This document shows positions 19,820 to 29,580 of a DNA stretch of 64,000 nucleotides, piece after piece; position 1 is the stretch's first letter; the number at the start of each line of letters is the position of its first letter. This DNA comes from Thioalkalivibrio sp. ALMg11 (GTDB lineage Bacteria > Pseudomonadota > Gammaproteobacteria > Ectothiorhodospirales > Ectothiorhodospiraceae), in contig NZ_KB898874.1 in assembly GCF_000377905.1 (NCBI RefSeq), forward strand, positions 310,001-374,000. Reading direction: 5' to 3'. Below the pieces are notes generated by a model. That model was not told where the DNA came from. It was given only the letters and a program-made list of their open reading frames with translations, and did no database searches. The position numbers and the translations under genes are program-made.

Positions 19820-20413
19820 TCAGCCGTGCGGCTGGCTGAGGTCCGACACGGCCGGGCCATCGAGAATCATCACCAGCGTCCCGACCGGCAGGCGCGGGAA
19901 CAGCTCGATCACTTCATCGTTGCGCATGCGCACACAGCCCACCGAGGCCGGTTCGCCAATGCGCCCCTCCTCGTCGGTCCCGTGGATGTAGATGTACCGG
20001 CGCAGCGAATCCACATTGCCGCCCCGATTGATGCCCGGCTCCAGCCCTTCCAGCCAGAGGATCCGCGAGGTGATGTTGTCGCGCGGGCTTTGCGCGCCCG
20101 GTTCGGTCAGGATTTCCGCGATCTGGCCGGTGTTGCCGCGGGCACGGAAGATCGTGCCCCGCGGCGCGCTGTCACCGAAGCGCTCGGCAATCCGATGCAG
20201 GCCCAGCGGCGTCTTGAAGGTGCCCTCTTCGAAGCCCACCCCGCGCGCCGAGGTGGACACATCGAAGATATCCGTCACCCGCCCGGCCTCCCAGACGTAC
20301 AGCCGCTGCTGGTCCACCCGGACCACCACCACCGGGACATCATCCGCATTGGGGGCTCGCTCGCGGGCATCCCGGACGACGGGTTCGATCCATTGGAGAC
20401 TGGGCAAGAGCAC
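19820..20413 (-). CDS. L,D-transpeptidase (YkuD) family protein
   Basis: A 197-residue protein starting at a GTG seven bases after the purF stop. The YkuD domain shows IYIHGTDEEGRIGEPAS and VGCVRMRNDEVIELF, giving the catalytic His and Cys. Such enzymes make 3-3 cross-links in peptidoglycan or attach proteins to it. No signal peptide is visible: the chain begins LLPSLQWIEPVVRD and runs directly into the first strand. Either it is exported by another route or its true start differs. It is the last gene of the cvpA-purF group. Confidence 0.87.
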   Translation of the reverse strand: MLLPSLQWIEPVVRDARERAPNADDVPVVVVRVDQQRLYVWEAGRVTDIFDVSTSARGVGFEEGTFKTPLGLHRIAERFGDSAPRGTIFRARGNTGQIAEILTEPGAQSPRDNITSRILWLEGLEPGINRGGNVDSLRRYIYIHGTDEEGRIGEPASVGCVRMRNDEVIELFPRLPVGTLVMILDGPAVSDLSQPHG

Positions 20414-20420
20414 CTCGCGT

Positions 20421-21929
20421 CTACTTCTTGTTGGCCAGATCCAGCACCTCGCCCGCGACCGGCGTGTTCATCAGCCCATCGCCGCGCAGCGCCGCGAGGT
20501 GCTCCAGGTAGTCCGGAGGCAGTCCGGTCACGTACTCCCCGGTGAAGACCGAGCAATCGAACTCCTGGATGTTCCGGTTGCCGCGGCGCACGGCCTTTTG
20601 CAGGTCTTCAAGGTCCTGGTAGATCAGGCGGTCGGCGGCAATCGCCTCGCACACCTGGGCCTCATCCCGACCGTGGGCAATCAGCTCGTCGGCGGCCGGC
20701 ATGTCGATCCCGTACACGTTGGGAAAGCGCACCGGCGGCGCCGCCGAGGCGAAATAGACCTTCTTCGCTCCCGCCTCGCGCGCCATCATCACGATCTCGC
20801 GCGAGGTCGTGCCACGCACGATGGAGTCGTCCACCAGCATCACGTTCTTGCCGCGGAACTCCAGCGATATCGCGTTGAGCTTCTGGCGCACGGATTTTCG
20901 CCGCTTGGTCTGGCCCGGCATGATGAACGTACGCCCGATGTAGCGGTTCTTGATGAACCCCTCGCGGTACTTGATGTTCAGCTCGTGCGCCATCTCCAGC
21001 GCCACGGTGCGGCCCGTATCCGGGATCGGCACGATCACGTCGATGTCATGGTCCGGCCAGATGCGCCGGATCTTTTCACCCAGCGCGGTCCCCATGCGCA
21101 TGCGGGCACGGTGCACGAACACGTTGTCGATCACCGAGTCCGGGCGCGCGAAGTACACATGTTCGAAGATGCAGGGGTTCAGGCGGGTGCCCTCGGCACA
21201 CACACGCGTGCTGACCTCGCCGTCCGGCGTGATGAATACCGCCTCCCCCGGTGCTAGGTCCCGCTCAAGATCAAAGCCCTGGGACTCCAGCGCGGCACTC
21301 TCGGAAGCCACCATCCATTCGCGCCCACCCTCTTCGGCCTCGCGCGAGCCGTAAACAATGGGTCGAATGCCGTGCGGATCGCGGAACGCCAGAAGGCCGC
21401 CCCCGGCGATCATCGCGACCACCGCATAGGCGCCTTCTGCCCGCTGATGCACGCGCTCCACGGCATCGAATACCGAATCCGGGGTCAACCCGTTGTCGAG
21501 GAAGCGCAGCAGCTCCTGGGCAAACACGTTCAGGAGGATCTCGGAGTCCGAGTCGGTGTTGATGTGCCGGCGATCAGTGGCGTACAGCGCCTGCTTGAGC
21601 TCGCGGGCGTTGGTCAGGTTGCCGTTGTGTCCCAGCGTAATCCCGAATGGCGAGTTCACGTAGAACGGCTGCGCCTCGGCGGAGCTGGACGAACCGGCCG
21701 TCGGGTAGCGCACGTGGCCGATACCCATATGGCCGGTCAGGCTCTGCATATGCTGGTTGTTAAACACGTCACGCACCAGACCGTTGTCCTTGCGCAGATG
21801 CAGCCGCCCGTCATCGTCACAGGTCACAATGCCCGCGGCATCCTGGCCCCGGTGCTGCAATACCAGCAGGGCGTCATAAAGGGGCTGGTTCACCGGGCTG
21901 CGCCCGACGATTCCGACAACTCCACACAT
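20421..21929 (-). CDS. purF: Amidophosphoribosyltransferase
   Basis: A 502-residue enzyme that makes 5-phosphoribosylamine from PRPP and glutamine, the first step of purine synthesis. The Ntn-type glutaminase starts MCGVVGIVG, so Cys2 is the nucleophile after Met removal. The PRPP site is [13 protein letters not shown] near residue 360. It lies downstream of cvpA on the same strand, the classical cvpA-purF pair, but here separated by a 301-bp repeat element. Confidence 0.97.
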   Translation of the reverse strand: MCGVVGIVGRSPVNQPLYDALLVLQHRGQDAAGIVTCDDDGRLHLRKDNGLVRDVFNNQHMQSLTGHMGIGHVRYPTAGSSSSAEAQPFYVNSPFGITLGHNGNLTNARELKQALYATDRRHINTDSDSEILLNVFAQELLRFLDNGLTPDSVFDAVERVHQRAEGAYAVVAMIAGGGLLAFRDPHGIRPIVYGSREAEEGGREWMVASESAALESQGFDLERDLAPGEAVFITPDGEVSTRVCAEGTRLNPCIFEHVYFARPDSVIDNVFVHRARMRMGTALGEKIRRIWPDHDIDVIVPIPDTGRTVALEMAHELNIKYREGFIKNRYIGRTFIMPGQTKRRKSVRQKLNAISLEFRGKNVMLVDDSIVRGTTSREIVMMAREAGAKKVYFASAAPPVRFPNVYGIDMPAADELIAHGRDEAQVCEAIAADRLIYQDLEDLQKAVRRGNRNIQEFDCSVFTGEYVTGLPPDYLEHLAALRGDGLMNTPVAGEVLDLANKK

Positions 21930-21991
21930 ACGGTTTCAGGCTCCAGGGTTTTGCAAACGCTGCGCTGCAAACGCCGTTTACAGCTTGCTTT

Positions 21992-22292
21992 TAGGGAAAC
22001 GCTGATTAATGTACACGTTCGCGCTCGAGTCGATTTTGCGCGCGAACAAGGCGCGGCGACTGCCGTGCAGTCACTCTGCACAAGGGAGCCGCAACGCCGT
22101 GCGCACGCCCGTTTTCGTCAACAACGGTCGGCCGAGCCCGTTCATTCAATAGCTTGTCGGGTTGGTGCCCCAGGTTCCCCGATCCTGCGTTGCACCCCTT
22201 GCCGGTAGAACCACTACCGGCTGCGGGCCGCGCCTTGTCTCGGAAAACCTGGGGCACCAACGCGAACGTGTACATTAATCCGTGTTTCCCTA
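21992..22292. repeat. MITE-like structured repeat, copy 1 (inside cvpA-purF)
   Basis: Ends are terminal inverted repeats of about 30 bases: TAGGGAAACGCTGATTAATG on the left, and its near complement CATTAATCCGTGTTTCCCTA on the right, each preceded or followed by the TA dinucleotide. Inside is a 16-bp perfect stem, 22161-22176 with 22246-22261, enclosing a second 8-bp stem, 22201-22208 with 22214-22221, loop AACCA. No protein is encoded. The opposite-strand copy at 61222-61488 shares long identical blocks. It occupies nearly all of the cvpA-purF gap and would be transcribed as a folded RNA segment. Confidence 0.85.
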
Positions 22293-22841
22293 GGGCGTCG
22301 CCGGCTCGTCGACGTCGGGGATCACTTCTTCTACCGGCTCGTCGCTCGCCAGTAGATCATGGATCTGTTCCTGCCAGCCTTCCGGCAATTGGGCAATCAG
22401 CCAATCCACCAGGCGCTCGAATTCCGGGATCAGGCGGCTGTTTTCCCACCAGGACTCGTCCGGCATCAGCGTCAGCGAGGCAAGGAAGATCAGTACCGCC
22501 ACCAGTAGCACGCCGCGCAGCAGTCCGAAGATCACGCCCAGCGAGCGGTCGGTACCGGTCAGCCCGGTCCCCTTCACCAGGCGGTTGGCCACCACGCCGA
22601 GGATGCCGCCCACGATCAGGACACCGATGAAGATCAGGGCGAAGCCGATCCCCAGGCGCAGGGTGGCATCCGAAACCGCCTGGGGAATCTGCTCCGCCAC
22701 CTCGGCCGCATAGCGGATACCCAGCCACACACCCACGATCCACGTGGCAAGCGAAAAGGATTCGCGCACGAAGCCACGGAAAAGGCTGATCAGCCCCGAC
22801 ACAACGATCAGGGCGATGATGATGAGGTCGATCCAGTTCAC
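22290..22841 (-). CDS. cvpA: CvpA family inner-membrane protein
   Basis: A 183-residue protein with four membrane helices; the GTG at 22841 precedes NWIDLIIIALIVVSGLISLF, the family's usual N-terminus. CvpA proteins are needed for colicin V production in E. coli and for envelope homeostasis; the mechanism is unclear. The acidic C-terminal tail ends in a TAG that is formed by the terminal bases of the repeat element, so the last residues may have been altered by its insertion. It lies between dedD and purF. Confidence 0.92.
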   Translation of the reverse strand: MNWIDLIIIALIVVSGLISLFRGFVRESFSLATWIVGVWLGIRYAAEVAEQIPQAVSDATLRLGIGFALIFIGVLIVGGILGVVANRLVKGTGLTGTDRSLGVIFGLLRGVLLVAVLIFLASLTLMPDESWWENSRLIPEFERLVDWLIAQLPEGWQEQIHDLLASDEPVEEVIPDVDEPATP

Positions 22842-22920
22842 GGGGTCGGCATCGCGTGCTGAAAGGGCGCGTAGTTTACCCCAGCCATCGGTTCCTCGCA
22901 GGGCGCCCCGGTCATGGCCA

Positions 22921-23520
22921 TCAGGGGTGTGCCACCACAATGCCGGACAGCTCCAACTCGTCCTGCAGGCGTGCGCCCAGCTTCACGGCCTCCTCGCGCT
23001 GGGCCAGCGGTCCGACCTTCACCCGGTAGATCGGGCGGCCATCGGCGATGGAGTCATCGATGAAGGCGGGCCAGCCCGCGTCGCGCAGGCGGGCAGCCTG
23101 CTCGCGGGCGTTGTCCTCGCTGCGGAAGCTCCCGACCTGCACCGCCCAGCCGGCCTGCACCGGCTCGTCCGGTTCCACCGGGCGCACCGGGGCTGCCTCC
23201 CGGCGGGCCCCCGAATCCTCCGGATCCGCGTCGGCCGCCCGCGCGCCCTCGCCATTATCCAGGCTGTGCAACTCGGCAACCGGCCGGTCACGTTCCGCTG
23301 CCGGGGCGGGCGGCGCCTTGTCCCGGCGCGGCGTGGGACGCTCCGATGGCAGGGCGATATCGGGTTCGGCAAAGGTGGGCGCCGCGGGCACCGGGTCATC
23401 GATCCCGCTCATGTACTCGTAACCCGCCCCGTCGAACAACCAGGGCAGAAAGATGACCGCCAGCACGATCAGGATGACCGCGCCAACCAGGCGAAAGCGG
23501 ATGGGATTGTCGCTGGTCAT
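22921..23520 (-). CDS. SPOR domain protein (DedD-like)
   Basis: A 199-residue bitopic membrane protein. One helix at about residues 9-28 (RLVGAVILIVLAVIFLPWLF) is followed by a proline/charged linker and a C-terminal SPOR domain (GWAVQVGSFRSEDNAREQAARL ... YRVKVGPL), which binds denuded glycan strands at the septum. DedD helps cell constriction in E. coli, and the position between folC and cvpA is the same as there. Confidence 0.9.
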   Translation of the reverse strand: MTSDNPIRFRLVGAVILIVLAVIFLPWLFDGAGYEYMSGIDDPVPAAPTFAEPDIALPSERPTPRRDKAPPAPAAERDRPVAELHSLDNGEGARAADADPEDSGARREAAPVRPVEPDEPVQAGWAVQVGSFRSEDNAREQAARLRDAGWPAFIDDSIADGRPIYRVKVGPLAQREEAVKLGARLQDELELSGIVVAHP

Positions 23521-23631
23521 GCGGTCACCCGAGAGCGGCTGCCAGGGCCAGTTAAGGAAACACTACGCGCCTGTGACAGTACGCCGGCTCCCGCCGGCGC
23601 CGCAAGCCGGCGGGCACGACGCTCCTGATGC

Positions 23632-24969
23632 TCAAAGGGCATATACAACCTCGCCCGCGCCACTGAGCGCCTCGGCCTGCCCGGAAAGTGCCACGTCGGC
23701 CAGATCCTGCGACTGCTCCAGCACGGCCGCCACGGTGTAGAACGAGCCGAACACCACCACCCGGCCACAGGGTCCGGCGCAACGCGTTGCTTCCGCGATC
23801 GCGAGCGCGACGTCGTCCACGCGAGACACCGGGCGTTGCCCGCTCGCCTCCAGCTCGTCGGCCAGCGCCGCGGCGGGCAATGCCCGCGGCAAATCCAGCG
23901 GGACCGGCACCCAGGCATCGACGAGGCCATCCAGACGGCTCCACATAGCGGCACGCTCCTTGTCCGCCATCACGGCGACCAGGGCCACCACCGCGCCCGG
24001 GACGGGATGCGCCTCCAGCCAGCGGGCGAGTTCGCCCACCGCATGCACGTTGTGGGCAACATCCAGCAGCCATTCCGGCTCGCCGTGCACCACCTGCAGA
24101 CGCCCCGGCGCCGAGACCGCCAGGGCCCGACTGACGACACCTTCGTCGAGCCCCCGGGCCAGTCCCAGTGATTCGACCACCGCGAGGGCCGTCGCCGTGT
24201 TCAGGAGCGCCGCACCGTCGATCCGGGCGGCTGCGCCCTCGACTCGCCACTCGCGCTCCATCCCCTGCCATTGCCATCGTAGCGTGGTCCCATCGCGCGT
24301 CAGGGTGAAATCACGCCCGCTGCGCAGGACCTGCGCCCCCAACTGTTCGGCATGCTCCAGCACGCTGGCCGGCGGTTCGGGCTCACCCAGCACTACCGGG
24401 CGACTGGGGCGCATGACACCGGCCTTCTCGCGTCCGATCGCCTCGCGACTGTCGCCCAGCCAGGTCTGATGGTCGAGGTCCACCGCCGTGATCGCAGCGA
24501 CGTCGGCATCCCAGATATTCACGGCATCCAGGCGCCCGCCCAGACCCACTTCCAGCACCTGCACCGCGACATTCTGCTCGCGGAACAGCCAGGCCGCCGC
24601 CAGTGCACCGAACTCGAAATAGGTCAGCGAATCCTCGCCGCGGGCCTGGTCGATCGCCTCGAAGGCACGGCACAGGGCGGCATCGGAGACGGGCTCGCCG
24701 TCGATCCGGATACGTTCGTTGTAGTGGAGCAGATGTGGCGAGGTGAACAGACCCACCTTCAGCCCCTGGCCCTGCAGCAGGGCCGCGGTACGCGTCACCA
24801 CCGTGCCCTTGCCGTTGGTCCCGGCCACGATCACGGTGGGTGGTCCACCGGCCCCGCGCAGCCCCAGGCGATCGGCCACCAGGGCAATGCGCTCCAGGGT
24901 CAGATCCATCCCCACGGGGTGCAGTTGCTCCTGGAAGGCAAGCCACTCCGCCAGGGTCGTGAAGCGCAC
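23632..24969 (-). CDS. folC: Bifunctional dihydrofolate synthase / folylpolyglutamate synthase
   Basis: A 445-residue Mur-ligase-like enzyme that adds glutamate to dihydropteroate and folates. The ATP loop is VAGTNGKGTVVTRTAALL near residues 48-65, and later conserved segments are FEFGALAAAWLF, VEVGLGGRLDAVN-type and DVAHNVHAV. It starts at GTG, eight bases after accD, and is followed by dedD, the usual accD-folC-dedD order. Confidence 0.95.
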   Translation of the reverse strand: MRFTTLAEWLAFQEQLHPVGMDLTLERIALVADRLGLRGAGGPPTVIVAGTNGKGTVVTRTAALLQGQGLKVGLFTSPHLLHYNERIRIDGEPVSDAALCRAFEAIDQARGEDSLTYFEFGALAAAWLFREQNVAVQVLEVGLGGRLDAVNIWDADVAAITAVDLDHQTWLGDSREAIGREKAGVMRPSRPVVLGEPEPPASVLEHAEQLGAQVLRSGRDFTLTRDGTTLRWQWQGMEREWRVEGAAARIDGAALLNTATALAVVESLGLARGLDEGVVSRALAVSAPGRLQVVHGEPEWLLDVAHNVHAVGELARWLEAHPVPGAVVALVAVMADKERAAMWSRLDGLVDAWVPVPLDLPRALPAAALADELEASGQRPVSRVDDVALAIAEATRCAGPCGRVVVFGSFYTVAAVLEQSQDLADVALSGQAEALSGAGEVVYAL

Positions 24970-24977
24970 CGACTGCC

Positions 24978-25943
24978 TCAGGAGGCGCGCGGCGAGTCGA
25001 CGCGCTCGACGTCCTCGCCGTTCTCGGGGCTGATCACCTCGACGGCCCCCTCGCCTTCCGCCTCATCCGCGGTCGGGTCGGCGCCCGGCGCCGGGGCGTG
25101 GGTCAGCATGCCCAGCACCGCAGCCAGACGACTGCGCATGTCGCGGCGATCGACGATCATGTCGATTGCACCATGCTCGACCAGAAACTCCGAGCGCTGG
25201 AAGCCCTCGGGCAGGGTCTCGCGCACGGTCTGCTGGATCACGCGCGGCCCGGCAAAGCCAATCAGGGCATTCGGCTCGGCCACGTTGAGATCACCCAGCA
25301 TGGCCAGGCTCGCGGACACGCCACCCATGGTCGGATCGGTCATCACCGAGATGAACGGGATGCGTTCTTCCTGCATGCGCGCCAGCACCGCGCTGGTCTT
25401 GGCCATCTGCAACAGCGAGAACAATGCCTCCTGCATGCGCGCACCGCCGGAGGCACTGAAGCACACCAGCGGGATGCCCAGTTCCAGCGAGCGGTTGGCC
25501 CCGCGCACGAAGCGCTCGCCCACCGCCGAGCCCATGGAACCGCCCATGAAGCGGAAATCGAAGGCAGAGGCCACCAAGGGGCGCCCCAGAAGCTGGCCCT
25601 GCATCACCACCATGGCATCGCGTTCACCGGTGGCCCTCTGGGCAGCCACCAGGCGATCCTTGTACTTCTTGGAATCACGGAATTTCAGGACGTCGGAGGA
25701 TTCGATATTCGCCGCGATCTCTTCGCGGCCCTCGGCGTCCAGGAAGGTCTCCAGGCGCCGGCGTGCGCTCATCCGGCGGTGATGACTGCATTTCGGGCAG
25801 ACATCGAGGTTGCGCTCCACCTCGGGGCGATAAAGCGTCGCGTCACAGCCCTCGCAACGGACCCATAGACCTTCCGGGACCCCGCGCTTGGTCGCGTTGT
25901 CGGTGCGGATGCGCGAAGGCATCAACTTCTCGAACCAGCTCAT
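24978..25943 (-). CDS. accD: Acetyl-CoA carboxylase carboxyltransferase subunit beta
   Basis: A 321-residue subunit that, with AccA, transfers the carboxyl group from biotin to acetyl-CoA at the start of fatty-acid synthesis. The N-terminal zinc ribbon [20 protein letters not shown] lies near residues 30-55, and the crotonase-type core has [12 protein letters not shown] and [16 protein letters not shown]. The acidic C-terminal tail is about 30 residues longer than in E. coli. It lies between trpA and folC. Confidence 0.96.
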   Translation of the reverse strand: MSWFEKLMPSRIRTDNATKRGVPEGLWVRCEGCDATLYRPEVERNLDVCPKCSHHRRMSARRRLETFLDAEGREEIAANIESSDVLKFRDSKKYKDRLVAAQRATGERDAMVVMQGQLLGRPLVASAFDFRFMGGSMGSAVGERFVRGANRSLELGIPLVCFSASGGARMQEALFSLLQMAKTSAVLARMQEERIPFISVMTDPTMGGVSASLAMLGDLNVAEPNALIGFAGPRVIQQTVRETLPEGFQRSEFLVEHGAIDMIVDRRDMRSRLAAVLGMLTHAPAPGADPTADEAEGEGAVEVISPENGEDVERVDSPRAS

Positions 25944-25979
25944 GCCGTCTCCCCGTAATTCGAATCGGCGCCGCGCATT

Positions 25980-26813
25980 CTACACCGTGGCTGCCGCGCC
26001 CGGGGAGCGCGCCGCATCCATGGCATGACGCATCTCACTGACCACCACCGCCGCCGCACGGGCAAAGCCGTCGGCATCTCCGTCGTGCTCCTCGGCCAGG
26101 CGCACGATCGCGCTGCCCACCACCACGGCATCGGCCACCTGCGCGACCTTCCCCGCAGTCTCGGCATCACGAATGCCGAAGCCCACGCCCAGCGGCAGCC
26201 CGGTGTGGCGGCGAAGACCTTCCAGGCGCGCGGCCAGTGCCGAGGTATCCAGGGTCTGCGAACCGGTCACGCCCTTGAGCGATACGTAGTAAACGAAGCC
26301 GCGCGCCGCCCGGGCCACATGATCGATACGTGCCTCCGAGGTCGTAGGCGCGATCAGGAAGATTGGATCGATGCCGGCCTGCTCCAGCAGCCCCACCACG
26401 TCCTCGCTTTCCTCCGGCGGCAGGTCCACCGTCAGCAGCCCGTCCAGCCCGGCTGCCTTCGCGGTCTGGGCAAAGGTCTCGTACCCCATGCGCTCCACCG
26501 GATTCAGGTAGCCCATCAGGACCACCGGCGTGGTGGTATCAGTCTTGCGGAACTCCGCCACCATGGCCAGCACATCGCGCAGCCCGGTCCCGAAGCGCAG
26601 GGCCCGCTCGCAGGCCTTCTGGATCACCGGGCCGTCAGCCATCGGATCGGAAAACGGGACGCCCAGCTCGATCAGGTCGGCCCCGGCCTCCACCAGTGCG
26701 TGCATCAGGGGCACGGTGGCCCCCGGCTCCGGGTCGCCCGCAGTCACGTACGGGATCAACGCCGCGCGATTCTGTTTGCGCAGTTCGGCAAAACGCTGCT
26801 CGATGCGGCTCAT
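25980..26813 (-). CDS. trpA: Tryptophan synthase alpha chain
   Basis: A 277-residue TIM barrel that cleaves indole-3-glycerol phosphate to indole and glyceraldehyde 3-phosphate. Diagnostic segments are [19 protein letters not shown] (catalytic Glu and Asp) and [11 protein letters not shown]. The start overlaps the trpB stop by four bases (ATGA), so alpha and beta subunits are translationally coupled. Confidence 0.96.
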   Translation of the reverse strand: MSRIEQRFAELRKQNRAALIPYVTAGDPEPGATVPLMHALVEAGADLIELGVPFSDPMADGPVIQKACERALRFGTGLRDVLAMVAEFRKTDTTTPVVLMGYLNPVERMGYETFAQTAKAAGLDGLLTVDLPPEESEDVVGLLEQAGIDPIFLIAPTTSEARIDHVARAARGFVYYVSLKGVTGSQTLDTSALAARLEGLRRHTGLPLGVGFGIRDAETAGKVAQVADAVVVGSAIVRLAEEHDGDADGFARAAAVVVSEMRHAMDAARSPGAAATV

Positions 26814-28018
26814 AGCGTAATCCCCTCGCGTTCGGCCACGGTGTTCAAGTCCTTGTCGCCGCGACCGGACAAATTGATGATGATGCTTTGGTCGGGACGC
26901 ATCTGCGGAGCCAGATCCAGCACATGGGCAATCGCATGACTGGTCTCCAGTGCCGGAATGATGCCCTCGGTGCGGGTCATGCGGTGGAAGCCGGCCAGCG
27001 CCTGGTCATCCGTTACCGACACGTAGTTCACCCGGCCGATATCCTTCAGCCACGCATGCTCCGGACCCACGCCCGGGTAGTCCAGACCCGCCGAGACCGA
27101 GTGCGTACCGATGATCTGACCATTCTCGTCTTCCATCAGGTAAGTGCGGTTACCGTGCAGCACGCCGGGCTGCCCGGCGCACAGCGGTGCGGAGTGCCGC
27201 CCGGTCTCGACACCATCGCCCCCGGCCTCGACCCCGACCATCTCCACCGACTCGTCACCGAGGAACGCATGGAACAACCCGATCGCGTTGGACCCCCCGC
27301 CGACGCAGGCCACCAGGGTATCCGGCAGGCGGCCGGTCATCTCCAGGTGCTGCTCGCGCGCCTCGCGGCCGATCACCGCCTGGAAGTCGCGCACCATCGC
27401 CGGATACGGATGCGGGCCCGCCACGGTGCCGATAATGTAAAAGGTGTCGTCGACGTTGGTTACCCAGTCGCGCATCGCCTCGTTCAACGCGTCCTTGAGG
27501 GTGCGGGTCCCGGATTTCACCGCGACCACCTCGGCACCCAGAAGGCGCATGCGATAGACGTTCTGTGTCTGGCGCCGGGTGTCCTCCTCGCCCATGTAGA
27601 CCACGCATTCCAGCCCCAGCCGTGCGGCCACGGTCGCAGTCGCGACGCCGTGTTGTCCGGCACCGGTCTCGGCGATGATCCGCTTTTTGCCCAGGCGCTT
27701 GGCCAGCAGGGCCTGGCCGATGGTGTTGTTCACCTTGTGCGCGCCGGTGTGGTTCAGGTCCTCGCGCTTGAGGTAGATCTGCGCACCACCCAGTTCCTGC
27801 GACATGCGCTCGGCGTGATAGAGCGGGTTGGGCCGCCCAACGAACTGCTTCAGGTCATGATCCAGCTCCGCCAGGAAGTCGGGATCCTGCATGTACTGCT
27901 CGTACACCGCCTGCAGCTCGTCCAGCGCCCCCATCAGGGTCTCGGACACGAAGCGCCCGCCATACGGCCCGAAATGCCCACGGGCATCCGGGAAAGCCGC
28001 CCAGTCAATCTTGTTCAT
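26810..28018 (-). CDS. trpB: Tryptophan synthase beta chain
   Basis: A 402-residue PLP enzyme joining indole and serine. The ATG at 28018 precedes [20 protein letters not shown], a standard beginning. The PLP lysine is in [10 protein letters not shown] near residue 93, and the phosphate loop is VGGGSNAIG. It overlaps trpF by 14 bases upstream and trpA by four downstream. Confidence 0.97.
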   Translation of the reverse strand: MNKIDWAAFPDARGHFGPYGGRFVSETLMGALDELQAVYEQYMQDPDFLAELDHDLKQFVGRPNPLYHAERMSQELGGAQIYLKREDLNHTGAHKVNNTIGQALLAKRLGKKRIIAETGAGQHGVATATVAARLGLECVVYMGEEDTRRQTQNVYRMRLLGAEVVAVKSGTRTLKDALNEAMRDWVTNVDDTFYIIGTVAGPHPYPAMVRDFQAVIGREAREQHLEMTGRLPDTLVACVGGGSNAIGLFHAFLGDESVEMVGVEAGGDGVETGRHSAPLCAGQPGVLHGNRTYLMEDENGQIIGTHSVSAGLDYPGVGPEHAWLKDIGRVNYVSVTDDQALAGFHRMTRTEGIIPALETSHAIAHVLDLAPQMRPDQSIIINLSGRGDKDLNTVAEREGITL

Positions 28019-28646
28019 CAGTCTCCACCTCGCATTGACGCACCGCCTGCACGAAGGCCCGCATGCGTCGTGCATCCTTGACCCCGGGCGCGGATTCCAC
28101 CCCGGAACTCACATCGACCCCGTACGGGCGCAGGTGTTCCAGCGCAGCGCGCACCGAGTCCGCGTCCAGCCCCCCGGCCAGCAGCCAGGGCCGTTCCAGG
28201 GCATCGGGGACGCGCTGCCAGTCGAAGCGATGCCCCGACCCGCCGCTGCGCCCCCCACCATGGCTATCCAGGAGAAACCCCTGGGCATCCGGGTGCTGCT
28301 CCATCGCCGGGCGTGGATCCTGCCCCTCGCCCATGGCGATGGCCTTCAGATAAGGCCGCCCGAAGCGCGCGCAAAACGGCGCCGTCTCGTGCCCGTGAAA
28401 CTGCAGGCAATCCAGCCCTACTGTCTGCAACACCTTTTCGACCCGGGACGGTTCAGGGTCCACGAACAGACCCACCGTGGTCACGAACGGCGGCAGCGCG
28501 GCCGCGATGACCGCGGCCTGCGCCGGCTCAACCGCCCGCCGACTCGCTGCATGAAACACCAGCCCGATGGCATCGGCCCCAGCCGCCGCCGCGGCGCGTG
28601 CCTGTTCCGGGCTCGTCACTCCGCAGATCTTCACCCGATAACGCAT
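28005..28646 (-). CDS. trpF: Phosphoribosylanthranilate isomerase
   Basis: A 213-residue barrel enzyme of tryptophan synthesis. [12 protein letters not shown] holds the catalytic Cys, and [18 protein letters not shown] and [10 protein letters not shown] are the phosphate-binding and catalytic Asp regions. The order truA-trpF-trpB-trpA-accD matches other gammaproteobacteria such as Pseudomonas, in which trpF is separate from trpC. Confidence 0.96.
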   Translation of the reverse strand: MRYRVKICGVTSPEQARAAAAAGADAIGLVFHAASRRAVEPAQAAVIAAALPPFVTTVGLFVDPEPSRVEKVLQTVGLDCLQFHGHETAPFCARFGRPYLKAIAMGEGQDPRPAMEQHPDAQGFLLDSHGGGRSGGSGHRFDWQRVPDALERPWLLAGGLDADSVRAALEHLRPYGVDVSSGVESAPGVKDARRMRAFVQAVRQCEVETDEQD

Positions 28647-28717
28647 GCGCCGCCGGCCTCCTCATATCCGGTCGCAAAGCCTACCAGAACCCGGCGCGCT
28701 ATCCGGCTTTCCCGCAA

Positions 28718-29569
28718 TCACCCCGGCCCATTCCCCGGGACGCCGTCGAGAACCGGCCCCGCGGCGATCGGCAGCTCGAACTCCACCGGATAATCCACAT
28801 GCACGAAATAGAGTCCGCCGGCCGGCGCGGTGATCCCCGACGCGCGCCGATCGCGCGCCGCCAGAACCTCCTGCGGCCAGCCCGGATCGGCCCGCCCATC
28901 CCCCACGGCCAACAGCACGCCGGCGATATTGCGCACCATGTGATGCAGAAAGGCATTCGCGTGGATGTCCAGGATCACAAGTGCCCCGCGCCGGATGACC
29001 GACAGCGAATGCACGCGCCGCACCGGCGATTTCGCCTGGCAAGCCGCCGCCCGCAGGCTGCTGAAGTCATGTTCGCCAACAAAGGTCTGAGCCGCACGGT
29101 GCATGCGCTCCGCATCCAGCGGACGCCGCCACCAGGACACTCGCCCGGCCTCCAGCGCCGGACGCACCGCTCGATTCGCAATGACGTAGCGATACCGTCT
29201 GCCAAATGCGCCAAACCGGGCGTGAAACGCCTCCGGAACCGGTTGCGCCCACGTCACGGCAATGGCGTCAGGCAGCCGACTGTTGGCGCCCAGGATCCAT
29301 GCCCGCGGTTCGCGCTGCGCCGGGGTATCGAAATGCACCACCTGCGCCGTGGCATGGACTCCCGCATCGGTGCGCCCCGCACAACTCAACTCGACCGGAT
29401 GATTCGCCACAAACCCCAGCGCCGCTTCCAAATGCTGCTGCACGCTGGGACCGTCCTTCTGACGCTGCCAGCCCAACAACCCACGCCCGTCATATTCGAC
29501 CCCCAGCGCCCAGCGTTGTACCCGCTCACCCGCGTCGTTGAAGCCCAATTGTGCGTGCGCCTCGGTCAA
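28718..29569 (-). CDS. truA: tRNA pseudouridine(38-40) synthase TruA
   Basis: A 283-residue enzyme; the catalytic Asp is in SCAGRTDAGVHA. No ATG is available near the N-terminus. A TTG at 29569 is preferred because GAGGAG lies seven bases before it, inside the end of the upstream gene; a second TTG at 29548 is possible. The family core RWALGVEYDGRGLLGWQRQ starts about 19 residues later. It lies between the membrane protein gene downstream of fimV and trpF. Confidence 0.93.
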   Translation of the reverse strand: MTEAHAQLGFNDAGERVQRWALGVEYDGRGLLGWQRQKDGPSVQQHLEAALGFVANHPVELSCAGRTDAGVHATAQVVHFDTPAQREPRAWILGANSRLPDAIAVTWAQPVPEAFHARFGAFGRRYRYVIANRAVRPALEAGRVSWWRRPLDAERMHRAAQTFVGEHDFSSLRAAACQAKSPVRRVHSLSVIRRGALVILDIHANAFLHHMVRNIAGVLLAVGDGRADPGWPQEVLAARDRRASGITAPAGGLYFVHVDYPVEFELPIAAGPVLDGVPGNGPG

Positions 29570-29580
29570 AGTCCCGCTCC

